Below, one piece after another: positions 1 through 6,495 of a stretch of DNA of 7,193 nt. Source of the DNA: Chitinophagales bacterium (GTDB taxonomy: Bacteria; Bacteroidota; Bacteroidia; Chitinophagales; UBA2359); the NCBI GenBank assembly GCA_020629335.1, contig JAHDDN010000274.1, forward strand, positions 1-7,193. Reading direction: 5' to 3'. Position numbers and translations under genes: made by a program. Below the pieces are notes generated by a model. That model was not told where the DNA came from. It saw nothing but the letters and a program-made list of their open reading frames with translations, and searched no databases. Every line of letters starts with the position of its first letter. The stretch's first letter is position 1.

Positions 1-660
1 GCCCTTATTCCATTCTCGTACACTTTTAGTTTTGATAGATTCCGTTTCTAAGCTAATATCCGTAGCAATACAGAGTAATGTATTAGGATTACAAACATGC
101 AAAACACTTTCTAAAGTATGATTATTGCGGAAAGGAGCTTCCATAAAAATATTGGCTTGTCTTTTTTTGATAGAAGTGCTCTCTAAATATTTAATTTCTT
201 TCTCTCTTTCATTCCTTTTGATTGGTAAATAACCATTAAAGGCAAAATTTTGACCACTTAAGCCAGAAGCCATTAAGGCCAATAGTATCGAAGATGGTCC
301 GACTAAGGGGATTACTCGTATGCCTCTTCTATGCGCTTCTCCTACCACTTTGGTACCAGGATCAGCAATGGCAGGACAACCAGCCTCACTCACAATACCC
401 ATATCATGCCCCTCTTCACAGGGCTTTAAGAAGTGAAACTGTTTTTTTTCTTTTTTATGCTTATCTAACAAATGAAAAGTCATGTCATCGATACGATCTC
501 TATGTCCTAATTTGACCCAAAATCGACGAGTAGAACGTACATTTTCAACGATATAATGATCAACCCTGCCCACGACCTCAATGATCTGTGGACTTAAGAT
601 ATCAATTTGATCTCCTCCCAATAAACTGGGAATTAAATAGAGGTCTCCCTTTTTAGCCAT
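1..660 (-). CDS. RsmI-like SAM-dependent methyltransferase (tetrapyrrole methylase fold), 3' end cut by window edge
   Basis: The frame is open from an ATG at 660 to the left edge, giving 220 residues without a stop; related proteins are roughly 235-240 residues, so perhaps the last 15-20 are missing. It shows the tetrapyrrole-methylase/RsmI pattern in order: GDLYLIPSLLGG (residues 5-16), ENVRSTRRF (39-47), the SAM-pocket signature MGIVSEAGCPAIADPG (87-102), PLVGPSSILLALMASG (118-133) and MEAPFRNN (173-180). Canonical RsmI 2'-O-methylates C1402 of 16S rRNA in the cytoplasm. Here the usual TPIGN is SLLGG and the usual AEDTR is VENVRSTR, so I read this as the divergent second paralogue common in Bacteroidota, whose substrate I would not assign. 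It follows the EI24-like gene with a 4-bp gap and is probably co-transcribed with it. No Shine-Dalgarno is visible; the ATG gives the expected family N-terminus. The fold is confident, the substrate unknown. Confidence 0.88.
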   Translation of the reverse strand, partial: MAKKGDLYLIPSLLGGDQIDILSPQIIEVVGRVDHYIVENVRSTRRFWVKLGHRDRIDDMTFHLLDKHKKEKKQFHFLKPCEEGHDMGIVSEAGCPAIADPGTKVVGEAHRRGIRVIPLVGPSSILLALMASGLSGQNFAFNGYLPIKRNEREKEIKYLESTSIKKRQANIFMEAPFRNNHTLESVLHVCNPNTLLCIATDISLETESIKTKSVREWNKG

Positions 661-664
661 ATTT

Positions 665-1420
665 TTAATTTGATTCTGATTCAATTACAGCAATAGTAGC
701 AGCTACCACACTCAAAGTAGGAGCTAATAATAAGCCAATTACTGGAATTAATAGCAAAAAACCAAAGCCCATTCCATTAGCAATAGCCAAGCCTTTGTGT
801 TTTTGAACATATTGTATACTCTGAGTAGCAGATAAGCCTTGTCTTTCCTTATTGTAATCTAACATAGAAAAACCAACAAAGTAGCCTTGAATAGTAAAAA
901 TCAGAAAAGGTGATAAGATACCAATAAAAGGAATTAATCCCACAATAAAGAACATAAAGAAGAAAATGGATTCAATCACCATATTACGCATCGTAAAGGT
1001 AACTCCCCTTTGAATTTCTTGCCAAAAACTCCTACTGGAGCCTTCTGTAAATTTGTTAATTTGTATTTGTTCTGTTTTTTCAGAGATATAAGCCAGCATG
1101 GGCGACATAAATATCATCACCAAATACTTATAAACAAACAGATACAATAAGAAAACGGTGAGCCAGATCGTATTTCTTACGATATCAGCTGCAACATGAA
1201 GTAATGGGTCCATATCTTCATTCGTTACAACAAAATCATGAACGTAAGCCACTACCTTAGGATGAAATTGCCAAGCAAAAGCCATCATTCCAGCAAATAG
1301 GAATATACTCATAATGCCAGGCATGATGATGAACGCCCAAAGTTTATTTTTCCAAATAAAATTGAAGGCATAACCAAAAGTCAATATTCCTAATCTAAAG
1401 TCGGCTAAAAAATTACCCAT
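665..1420 (-). CDS. EI24/CysZ-like multi-pass inner membrane protein
   Basis: This 251-residue protein is strongly hydrophobic, with membrane stretches near residues 28-50, 85-108, 147-185 (probably two passes or a re-entrant hairpin) and 211-245. The overall pattern fits the EI24 domain family (PF07264), which includes the E. coli sulfate permease CysZ: a membrane segment ending in MSPMLAYISEK (105-115), an amphipathic linker, a long hydrophobic block ending in GYFVGFSMLDYNKERQGLS (179-197), and a last block with LIPVIGLLLAPTLSVVAAT (224-242). Length matches the family (about 250). CysZ imports sulfate, but the homologues in Bacteroidota are uncharacterised and no cys gene lies nearby, so transport of sulfate is only a possibility. 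It is the first gene of a two-gene unit with the RsmI-like methyltransferase. The start at 1420 gives a short polar N-terminus directly before the first hydrophobic region. Confidence 0.85.
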   Translation of the reverse strand: MGNFLADFRLGILTFGYAFNFIWKNKLWAFIIMPGIMSIFLFAGMMAFAWQFHPKVVAYVHDFVVTNEDMDPLLHVAADIVRNTIWLTVFLLYLFVYKYLVMIFMSPMLAYISEKTEQIQINKFTEGSSRSFWQEIQRGVTFTMRNMVIESIFFFMFFIVGLIPFIGILSPFLIFTIQGYFVGFSMLDYNKERQGLSATQSIQYVQKHKGLAIANGMGFGFLLLIPVIGLLLAPTLSVVAATIAVIESESN

Positions 1421-1427
1421 AATAGTG

Positions 1428-1435
1428 TAAATATA
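1428..1435 (-). promoter_or_regulatory. candidate Bacteroidota -7 box upstream of the EI24-like gene
   Basis: On the minus strand this reads TATATTTA, seven of eight positions of the Bacteroidota -7 consensus TAnnTTTG, and ends 7 bp before the ATG at 1420, which would give an almost leaderless transcript. No convincing -33 TTTG sits at the right spacing. The 9-mer CTAAATTTA occurs on the plus strand at 1437-1445 and again at 1458-1466, 21 bp apart, so other TA-rich starts or a two-turn protein site are equally possible. Confidence 0.2.
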
Positions 1436-1518
1436 GCTAAATTTAATATTGGAATAACTAAATTTAGAACTAATTCAGTAATGACTAATTATCCTTAGAT
1501 GGGTAGGTCGTAAAAACA

Positions 1519-1550
1519 AAAAAGGCGCTATTAAATAATAGCGCCTTTTT
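1519..1550 (-). terminator. intrinsic terminator of the CHU_C/PorP-SprF unit
   Basis: A perfect hairpin: GGCGCTATT (1524-1532), loop AAAT (1533-1536), AATAGCGCC (1537-1545), extended by five A:T pairs (1519-1523 with 1546-1550). Read on the minus strand it is followed by a T-rich tail (T6 G T5). It begins 24 bp after the PorP/SprF stop codon and separates this unit from the EI24 gene, which is transcribed in the same direction. The A/T flanks are nearly symmetrical, so it could also stop plus-strand transcription. Confidence 0.93.
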
Positions 1551-1573
1551 ATTTTTATGCTTATAATTCAGAT

Positions 1574-2620
1574 TTAGAATCTTGGGCAGTACAAATTTTG
1601 TGATCTATTTTCAGTACGAGCTGTATAGGCCAATGAAATCTCAAAGCCTCCTCTCCTATTAGTTGCTTGAGTGAAATCAGATAAGTTCATATCATAGCTT
1701 AATCCTACGCTGAAGTTTTCATAATCTAATCGACTCATTAGTATTAATGCGTCAGGAGTACCAAATCCACCATTACCACCACTCATTCTAAAGTAAGGGC
1801 CAATTCCGAAAGCTCTTTCCTTTCTTCCATAAGCGTTATTACGTTGGATCAGATAACGAAATAAAACTCCACTATTCAACTCAATAAAGCTCTGTTGAGA
1901 ATTTAAATAAATTGTCGGAGCAATATCTAAAGAGTTTCCGATTTCTAGGCTACCGCCAGCTTGCACCGAAATTCGATAAGGTAATCGATTAGTAAAGTTG
2001 GTGAAATTTACTTGAGGGCTAAGGATATTATACATACCAGCTCCAACAAAAATATTGCTTCTTTCTGAAGGAGAATAAAAGTATAATAAGCCAGCTGCTA
2101 AATTCGGATATAGCACATTTTCGCTCGGTAGTGATTCTCCAGAAGATATAGTAGAGTCATGTCCTAAACCATCATACTGACTTCCAAATCTAGCATCGGA
2201 ATAGTCAAGTGCTTTTTGACCTAAACCGCCCAAAACTCCAAAGGAAAATCCATGTACATCATTCATACGCATAGAGTAAGAAAGACTTAGCTCTATTTGA
2301 TTCGTTTTTAAATTAAGATCTCCTGCTTGATCACTTAGTAAGGCGATTCCTGCACTGAAGTAATTCTTATTAGTATGTCCAGTACTGATCTTAGAATCAA
2401 AGGAGGCATAAATACTTCTATAAGGTGCATCTACTTGTACAGAGTACCATTGATTTCGATAAACGGCATTAGCTCTATATTGACCGTTATAAACTCCAGT
2501 GTTTGCTGGATTATGATACAAAGGGGCTGCGAAATTTTGAGAGAAGTGAGCATCTTGTGCTTCTATAAAGCAGAAAGCACAAAAGGCGAATATAATCAGT
2601 GTGTAAATTTTCTTTTTCAT
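1574..2620 (-). CDS. PorP/SprF-family type IX secretion outer membrane protein
   Basis: A 348-residue protein with a signal peptide (MKKK, then a hydrophobic stretch to about residue 21; likely cleavage after EA, leaving QDAHFSQ). The mature start DAHFSQNFAAPLYHNPANTG (23-42), followed by YRNQWYSV (54-61), is the hallmark of PorP/SprF proteins (TIGR03519/PF11751). The rest is rich in alternating aromatic and glycine beta-strand patterns (for example FSAGIALLSDQAGDLNLKT and FSVGLSYDMNLSDFTQATN), as expected for an outer membrane beta-barrel of about 300-350 residues. In Flavobacterium johnsoniae, SprF and its relatives are needed to secrete or anchor specific type IX cargo with type B C-terminal domains. 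The gene lies 35 bp downstream of such a cargo gene on the same strand, so it is most likely that protein's partner. It is followed by a strong terminator. The family call is confident; the pairing is inferred from order. Confidence 0.95.
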   Translation of the reverse strand: MKKKIYTLIIFAFCAFCFIEAQDAHFSQNFAAPLYHNPANTGVYNGQYRANAVYRNQWYSVQVDAPYRSIYASFDSKISTGHTNKNYFSAGIALLSDQAGDLNLKTNQIELSLSYSMRMNDVHGFSFGVLGGLGQKALDYSDARFGSQYDGLGHDSTISSGESLPSENVLYPNLAAGLLYFYSPSERSNIFVGAGMYNILSPQVNFTNFTNRLPYRISVQAGGSLEIGNSLDIAPTIYLNSQQSFIELNSGVLFRYLIQRNNAYGRKERAFGIGPYFRMSGGNGGFGTPDALILMSRLDYENFSVGLSYDMNLSDFTQATNRRGGFEISLAYTARTENRSQNLYCPRF

Positions 2621-2655
2621 TTGGATTCAATTAAAGTTTTGGAAAGAGATGGTTT

Positions 2656-4731
2656 TTAGCGGATAAGGGTAATATTCCCTTTCTTAAAATCAGTATCTCC
2701 ATTGAGATATACGACACTGGTATAGAACATATAAACACCAGGGCCTAATGCCTCGCCTTTATACTCCCCATCCCATCCGACGCTAATATCATTAGATAGG
2801 AAGACCTCTTCTCCCCATCGGTCATAAATGATTAATTGAAATTCTTCGATTGCTCCACCATATACAAGGAATACATCATTGACTCCATCATTATTAGGGG
2901 TGAAAGCATTAGGTACATAAAGATTACGTTCGAATTGAAGTTCGATCGCTATTTCTGTACTTGATGTACAGCCATTTTCATCAGTGATAGTTAATGTATA
3001 AGTAGTGTTTTCAGTAGGGCTGGCAGTTGGATTTTCACAATCTGTACAGCTTAAACCATCCGTTGGTTCCCATACATAAGTTAAGTCAGAATTAGCTCCA
3101 GATACACTGACTCCTAAATCTACTGACTCTCCTAACCAAAGACTATAAGAGTCTGGACTACTAATTGATAAGCCTACTTTTTCTATTGTTTGCATAGTCG
3201 AGCCTGATCGGCATACATTATCATCGACCTCTAAAGTGATATCATAAAAACCAGCTTCAGGCCAGCTTATTACTAATATAGAGTCTTGATTATCCAATAT
3301 TACTCCATCCCCTATATCCCATGTTAAGCTTGTGCCATCTATATAAGGCTCACCGCTATATTTGATGGTGTCAGGAATATTGAAACAAGCAGAGTTCGAC
3401 GTAAAGGTGAAATCAGGAATGATTTCGTCAGTTACGACTTCTATATCCATTTTTATGCTATCGGTACAGGCACCTAAATCATCTGTGTAAGTATAGGTGA
3501 TTTCGTGGAAACCAGGGCCAACTGTCGGATCAAAACTATCGCCTGTTACGCCTGGACCACTAAAGCTACCGCCAGGCGGGTCCGCGATTAAAGTAATAGC
3601 TCCTTGATCTATACAGGTATATGGAGGAAAGTCTAAGAACAGAGGTGTTGGAACATAGACAAATATGCTATGTGTTTCGTCTACCGTTGGGCAGCCACTT
3701 GCTAGATCACTATGGAAATAGGTAATAGTGAAGCAACCTTCTCCAAAGATAGCGGGATCAAATATTGTTGTAGCAGAACCGATGCCGGTACCACCACACT
3801 CTTTTATATAGCAGATGGTAGAAAGTCCATCAACCGCAGGGGTTCCTGATATGGTGATGGGGGCGTCATATACACAAAGTATACTATCGTAGGGATTGAC
3901 AGTGATTGGTATTTCCGGTATGATATTCAAGGTGATGGTAGAAACGCATTCTTCTCCATTGACATCAACTGAATAAACAAAATCTGTAATTCCTGCTGGT
4001 AAATCTCCAGCATTAACTTGTGGACCGACAAAACCTGCAGGTTCAGTGAATGTTCCTCCTGGGGGAGAACCAAGGACATAATAGCTGCCATTATAGCATA
4101 GATCTGTTACGTTGATCTGATTTGTTCCAGCTTGGTCCGAATAGAGCCCTATACCAGAAACAGTAACACTAATGGTTGTTTCGCAATTGACACCATCTTG
4201 GATAGAAAAATAGTTGATTTCGTGAGTACCAGTTCCAGCTACTTGTGGTAAAAAGACATCAGGTGATGTACTTACTCCAGTACCGTAAAAGGTTCCAGCA
4301 TCAGCGCTTCCAACTAACCAAAGTGTATCTGTACTGATACAAACTTCGGTAACTGGAGCTAATTCTGTATCGATATAAGCCCCAAAAGCAGGAGGAGCAG
4401 TGATATTAAAGCTAATTGTTTCAGTACAAATGGCTCCATCAATTTCTACGGTATAGGTAACATCTGCAGTAACTGGAGGTAAGCCCAAATCGACAACGGC
4501 ATCTTCGATATTTAATTCGTTGCCATTGACACCAGGTCCACTAAATATTCCACCTGGAACATTTGGTGAAAGTGTGTACACTAAACCAAGGTTAGATGGG
4601 AAGCAGGTTCCTGTTTGAGGTAAGTTTGAATTATTCAAAAATTCAAAGGTCAGCTCATCGCAGGTTTGTGAGAAAAGGACTGGAGAAAGCATGATGCATA
4701 AAGTAATGCAAAGTAGTATACGTTTCTTCAT
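2656..4731 (-). CDS. secreted multi-domain Ig/PKD protein with gliding-motility-associated (type B T9SS) C-terminal domain
   Basis: A 691-residue protein with a signal peptide (residues 1-21, cleavage likely at LFS/QT). Domains in order: five Ig-like units of roughly 80-90 residues (about 22-111, 112-192, 193-271, 272-361, 362-433), recognised by a recurring GG-x-F-SGPGV turn (60-68, 387-395; variants at 146-153 and 225-236) and unit ends such as TYTVEIDGAICTETISF; a PKD-like domain (about 434-518; LTWDIGDG, AGFYDITLEV); an Ig-like domain of the TDGLSCTDCENPTASPTENT type (about 523-598); and a C-terminal CHU_C domain (602-691) with the signatures VPNAFTPNNDGVNDVF, IYDRWGEEVF and GVYMFYT (TIGR04131/PF13585). 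That domain directs export by the type IX system, so the product should be secreted or cell-surface and could act as an adhesin; no enzyme domain is visible. It heads a unit with the PorP/SprF gene. Its leader contains several stem-loops. Unit 4 deviates from the repeat and has extra cysteines. Confidence 0.95.
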   Translation of the reverse strand: MKKRILLCITLCIMLSPVLFSQTCDELTFEFLNNSNLPQTGTCFPSNLGLVYTLSPNVPGGIFSGPGVNGNELNIEDAVVDLGLPPVTADVTYTVEIDGAICTETISFNITAPPAFGAYIDTELAPVTEVCISTDTLWLVGSADAGTFYGTGVSTSPDVFLPQVAGTGTHEINYFSIQDGVNCETTISVTVSGIGLYSDQAGTNQINVTDLCYNGSYYVLGSPPGGTFTEPAGFVGPQVNAGDLPAGITDFVYSVDVNGEECVSTITLNIIPEIPITVNPYDSILCVYDAPITISGTPAVDGLSTICYIKECGGTGIGSATTIFDPAIFGEGCFTITYFHSDLASGCPTVDETHSIFVYVPTPLFLDFPPYTCIDQGAITLIADPPGGSFSGPGVTGDSFDPTVGPGFHEITYTYTDDLGACTDSIKMDIEVVTDEIIPDFTFTSNSACFNIPDTIKYSGEPYIDGTSLTWDIGDGVILDNQDSILVISWPEAGFYDITLEVDDNVCRSGSTMQTIEKVGLSISSPDSYSLWLGESVDLGVSVSGANSDLTYVWEPTDGLSCTDCENPTASPTENTTYTLTITDENGCTSSTEIAIELQFERNLYVPNAFTPNNDGVNDVFLVYGGAIEEFQLIIYDRWGEEVFLSNDISVGWDGEYKGEALGPGVYMFYTSVVYLNGDTDFKKGNITLIR

Positions 4732-4769
4732 GAGTATGACTAAGGGAGTTGAAAAATTTAAGTAGTTTA

Positions 4770-4867
4770 GCTATGCCAAAGCATAGCAAATTTTATTCCT
4801 GATTTTTGATGAGTCAGGAGTTATTGGCACAATAAATGCCATTCATAAATGGAGACCATTTGTGAAT
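4770..4867. other. run of four small stem-loops in the leader of the secreted-protein gene
   Basis: Four inverted repeats follow one another: GCTATGC/GCATAGC (4770-4776/4781-4787, loop CAAA); TCCTGA/TCAGGA (4797-4802/4814-4819); TGGCA/TGCCA (4824-4828/4836-4840); and ATTCATAAATGG/CCATTTGTGAAT (4841-4852/4856-4867, 3-nt loop, 11 of 12 pairs plus one T.G). They lie 39-136 bp upstream of the ATG at 4731, so they would be in its 5' untranslated region if the candidate promoter at 4875-4882 is right. The repeats are seen directly; any function in mRNA stability, translation or protein binding is inference. The one imperfect pair of the largest hairpin is G.U in plus-strand RNA but A.C in minus-strand RNA. 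Confidence 0.4.
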
Positions 4868-4874
4868 TTGCAGG

Positions 4875-4882
4875 CAAATTTA
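4875..4882 (-). promoter_or_regulatory. candidate -7 box for the CHU_C/PorP-SprF unit
   Basis: On the minus strand this is TAAATTTG, a full match to the Bacteroidota -7 consensus TAnnTTTG. It would start a transcript with a leader of about 135 nt carrying the stem-loops at 4770-4867. I see no good TTTG about 19-21 bp further upstream, and such 8-mers arise easily in AT-rich DNA. Confidence 0.3.
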
Positions 4883-5124
4883 GTAAAAGTATAAGCTTAG
4901 GTAATGATTAAGAATAATTTTAGATAGATAAATCTATTATTCAATCATTAAAATGGTGGAAATACTTGGTTATAAACCAATTAATGTAATGAAAGGCGTA
5001 TTGGTTCGCTTGTTAGGGCGACAAGTATATAATGGGTAACGGTAAAGTTTTTCATTAATTATCTTGAATCAGACATTTTTTGTACGTTTTTTGAGGTTAT
5101 TTTGGATAAATGGCTGATTTGTCG

Positions 5125-5345
5125 GCTTAGGGATGGAAGTGGTATGTGGCGGCCATACTGCGACTTACGGCGCTTAGCGATGTGCAGGCTCCAATAAGAG
5201 ACAAACAACGCTTAGCAGAGTAGGAGTAGTATAGCCACATAAGAGCGGACAGCCCGACCCTTCCTTATTTTTGCCATCGTTGGGTCGATACATCGGTACG
5301 GCCCCTACGGACGGTGGCAAAAATAAGGAAGGGGAAGCCCCAAGC
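5125..5345. repeat. GC-rich 221-bp structured intergenic element, probable dispersed repeat
   Basis: This block is about 53% G+C (5131-5340, hand count) inside DNA of about 29%. It is bounded by an imperfect terminal inverted repeat, GCTTAGGG (5125-5132) against CCCCAAGC (5338-5345), seven of eight positions. Inside are two main hairpins: a long one at 5258-5333, and an outer stem TATGTGGC (5143-5150) with GCCACATA (5234-5241), continued by ATACT/AGTAT (5155-5159/5228-5232), which encloses two copies of CGCTTAGC (5171-5178, 5209-5216). On the minus strand the order TCGGGCTGTCCGCTC, stem, stem complement, CATCCCTAAGC resembles, from memory, intergenic repeats found in many Bacteroidota genomes; I could not check this. 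It encodes no transposase and I see no clear target-site duplication. A non-autonomous mobile element or a structured RNA are the main alternatives. Confidence 0.6.
5258..5333. repeat. 23-bp near-perfect inverted repeat (long hairpin) within the GC-rich element
   Basis: The arm at 5258-5280 (CCCTTCCTTATTTTTGCCAT and three more bases) pairs with 5311-5333 at 22 of 23 positions; the exception, T5277 with G5314, is a G.U wobble in plus-strand RNA. The 30-nt loop can form a further stem, GGGTCG (5282-5287) with CGGCCC (5299-5304), again with a single T.G pair. No T-run follows on either strand, so it does not look like an intrinsic terminator. Confidence 0.85.
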
Positions 5346-5439
5346 ATTTATAGTTTTTGTATGTGATAATCAGTTATAAGTGTGTACGAAATTAGGTAGA
5401 AATAGATTCGAAAAAAAAGGATAAATTAAAATAAGAACT

Positions 5440-6468
5440 ATGAGAAAGTTGGTATTTAGTTTAGTGGCGATGAGTATATGTATGTTTTATGCTTGTGATC
5501 CAGAGGAGGTATCTTATAATTGTTGGATAGATAATGTAAGGCTTGATATTCATGATTGTGAAGGTTTTGCTAAAGATGTCGAATTGGATTTTGATTATGG
5601 GGAAGATTTAGTAGGTAATTTTGTGGTGCAGGTTCAAAGTGGTGATCAGGCATTTTTGGCAGATACATTTGCTTATAATAGTTTGCCAGTTACGATAGAG
5701 AATATTAGTGGTTTTGAGCCTAAAGAATATCAGTTGTTGTTAAAGAATATTCCCGATGATCAGTGTAATATTACTTCAATGATGTTGGATCTTGGTGTGA
5801 TTGATTGTTCGGGATCAGAGATGAGTATGCATAATATTTGGTCTTTTTTGCTTGGTCAACATGTGAATGAGGCGGGTTTAGTTGATTATGTAGGGATGGA
5901 AGGAGATCGAGATCAGTTAGAATCTTATTTAGAGTTATTGGATGAAATGCCACCGCAGTTGAGTTGGACAGAAGAGGAGGTGATGGCTTATTGGGTGAAT
6001 GCATATAATGCTTTTACTGTTAAGTTAATTTTGGATAATTATCCAGTTGCTTCTATTATGGATTTGGATAATCCTTTTACGGAAGATTTTATAACTATCA
6101 ATGGGGTTTCGTATAGTTTGAATCAGATTGAGCAGAATATATTATTGGATGTATTTGGAGAGGAGCGCTTACATTTTGCGATTAATTGTGCTTCCATGTC
6201 TTGTCCGCCATTGAGAAATGAGGCTTATTCGGGAGATAATTTATATAATCAATTAGAGGATCAGGCCAATATCTTTATTAATAACTCTTTTTATAATGAT
6301 CTGAGTGGAGATACACTTCAGTTATCTGCTATTTTTGATTGGTATAATATAGATTTTACTGATGGGACGACTTTGGTGGAGTATTTGAATCAGTATTCGG
6401 ATAGTTTATTAGAGGAGGGGCAAGCCATCAACTTTAAGGAGTATGATTGGGCCTTGAATGAGCAATAG
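5440..6468 (+). CDS. DUF547 lipoprotein with an extra N-terminal domain
   Basis: A 342-residue protein. It starts with a lipoprotein-type signal (MRKLVFSLVAMSICMFYAC; lipid cysteine probably C19, with F16-Y17-A18 as a loose lipobox). The next residues, DPEE, are acidic, like the surface-export signals described for Bacteroidota lipoproteins, so an outer membrane and possibly surface location is likely. Residues about 28-123 form a separate beta-rich region with four cysteines (C28, C40, C109, C123) that I do not recognise. Residues about 128-340 match DUF547 (PF04784): YWVNAYNAFTV (184-194), SLNQIEQNIL (226-235), LHFAINCASMSCPPLRNEAY (244-263), LSAIFDWYNIDF (295-306) and YDWALN (335-340). The biochemical function of DUF547 is not established; the invariant His245, Cys250 and Cys255 suggest a catalytic or metal/redox site, which is inference. 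The gene stands alone between a long spacer and a terminator. The ATG at 5440 is chosen because it gives the signal peptide directly. Confidence 0.93.
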   Translation: MRKLVFSLVAMSICMFYACDPEEVSYNCWIDNVRLDIHDCEGFAKDVELDFDYGEDLVGNFVVQVQSGDQAFLADTFAYNSLPVTIENISGFEPKEYQLLLKNIPDDQCNITSMMLDLGVIDCSGSEMSMHNIWSFLLGQHVNEAGLVDYVGMEGDRDQLESYLELLDEMPPQLSWTEEEVMAYWVNAYNAFTVKLILDNYPVASIMDLDNPFTEDFITINGVSYSLNQIEQNILLDVFGEERLHFAINCASMSCPPLRNEAYSGDNLYNQLEDQANIFINNSFYNDLSGDTLQLSAIFDWYNIDFTDGTTLVEYLNQYSDSLLEEGQAINFKEYDWALNEQ

Positions 6469-6495
6469 TTAGGGCAGTTAGAAAGCTATAAAATA

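Larger units (their letters stand above)
4732..5439. other. 708-bp intergenic region between divergent genes
   Basis: No convincing protein gene lies here. From the left: the stem-loop leader of the minus-strand secreted-protein gene (4770-4867) and its candidate promoter; an AT-rich stretch (4921-5100, 29% G+C by hand count) with a perfect TTGGTT/AACCAA hairpin (4966-4980) and a marginal 28-codon reading frame (4953-5039, plus); the GC-rich structured element at 5125-5345; and an AT-rich leader before the DUF547 gene. I found no convincing -33/-7 pair for the DUF547 gene. The nearest purine run (AAAAGG) is about 20 nt before its ATG, too far to act as a Shine-Dalgarno. Confidence 0.8.

Noticed and set aside
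294..515. Open frame of 73 codons on the plus strand
   Set aside because: It lies wholly inside the minus-strand RsmI-like gene, which has clear family motifs, and its own translation shows no recognisable pattern.
2375..2659. Open frame of 94 codons on the plus strand
   Set aside because: It overlaps the 5' end of the PorP/SprF gene, including its signal peptide, and its protein has no credible motif.
4966..5006. Two mutually exclusive pairings (TTGGTT with AACCAA, or AACCAAT with ATTGGTT) as a riboswitch-like or attenuator switch
   Set aside because: The stems are only 6-7 bp and AT-rich, with no terminator arm and no gene directly downstream. Chance is the simpler explanation.
5258..5333. 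Long hairpin as a transcription terminator
   Set aside because: Neither side is followed by a T-run; the flanks are GC-rich, and no gene ends nearby.
5125..5345. Complete insertion sequence
   Set aside because: It has no reading frame long enough for a transposase, the terminal repeats are short and imperfect, and there is no obvious target-site duplication.
5771..6004. Open frame of 77 codons on the minus strand
   Set aside because: It is antisense to the DUF547 core and has low-complexity, non-protein-like content.
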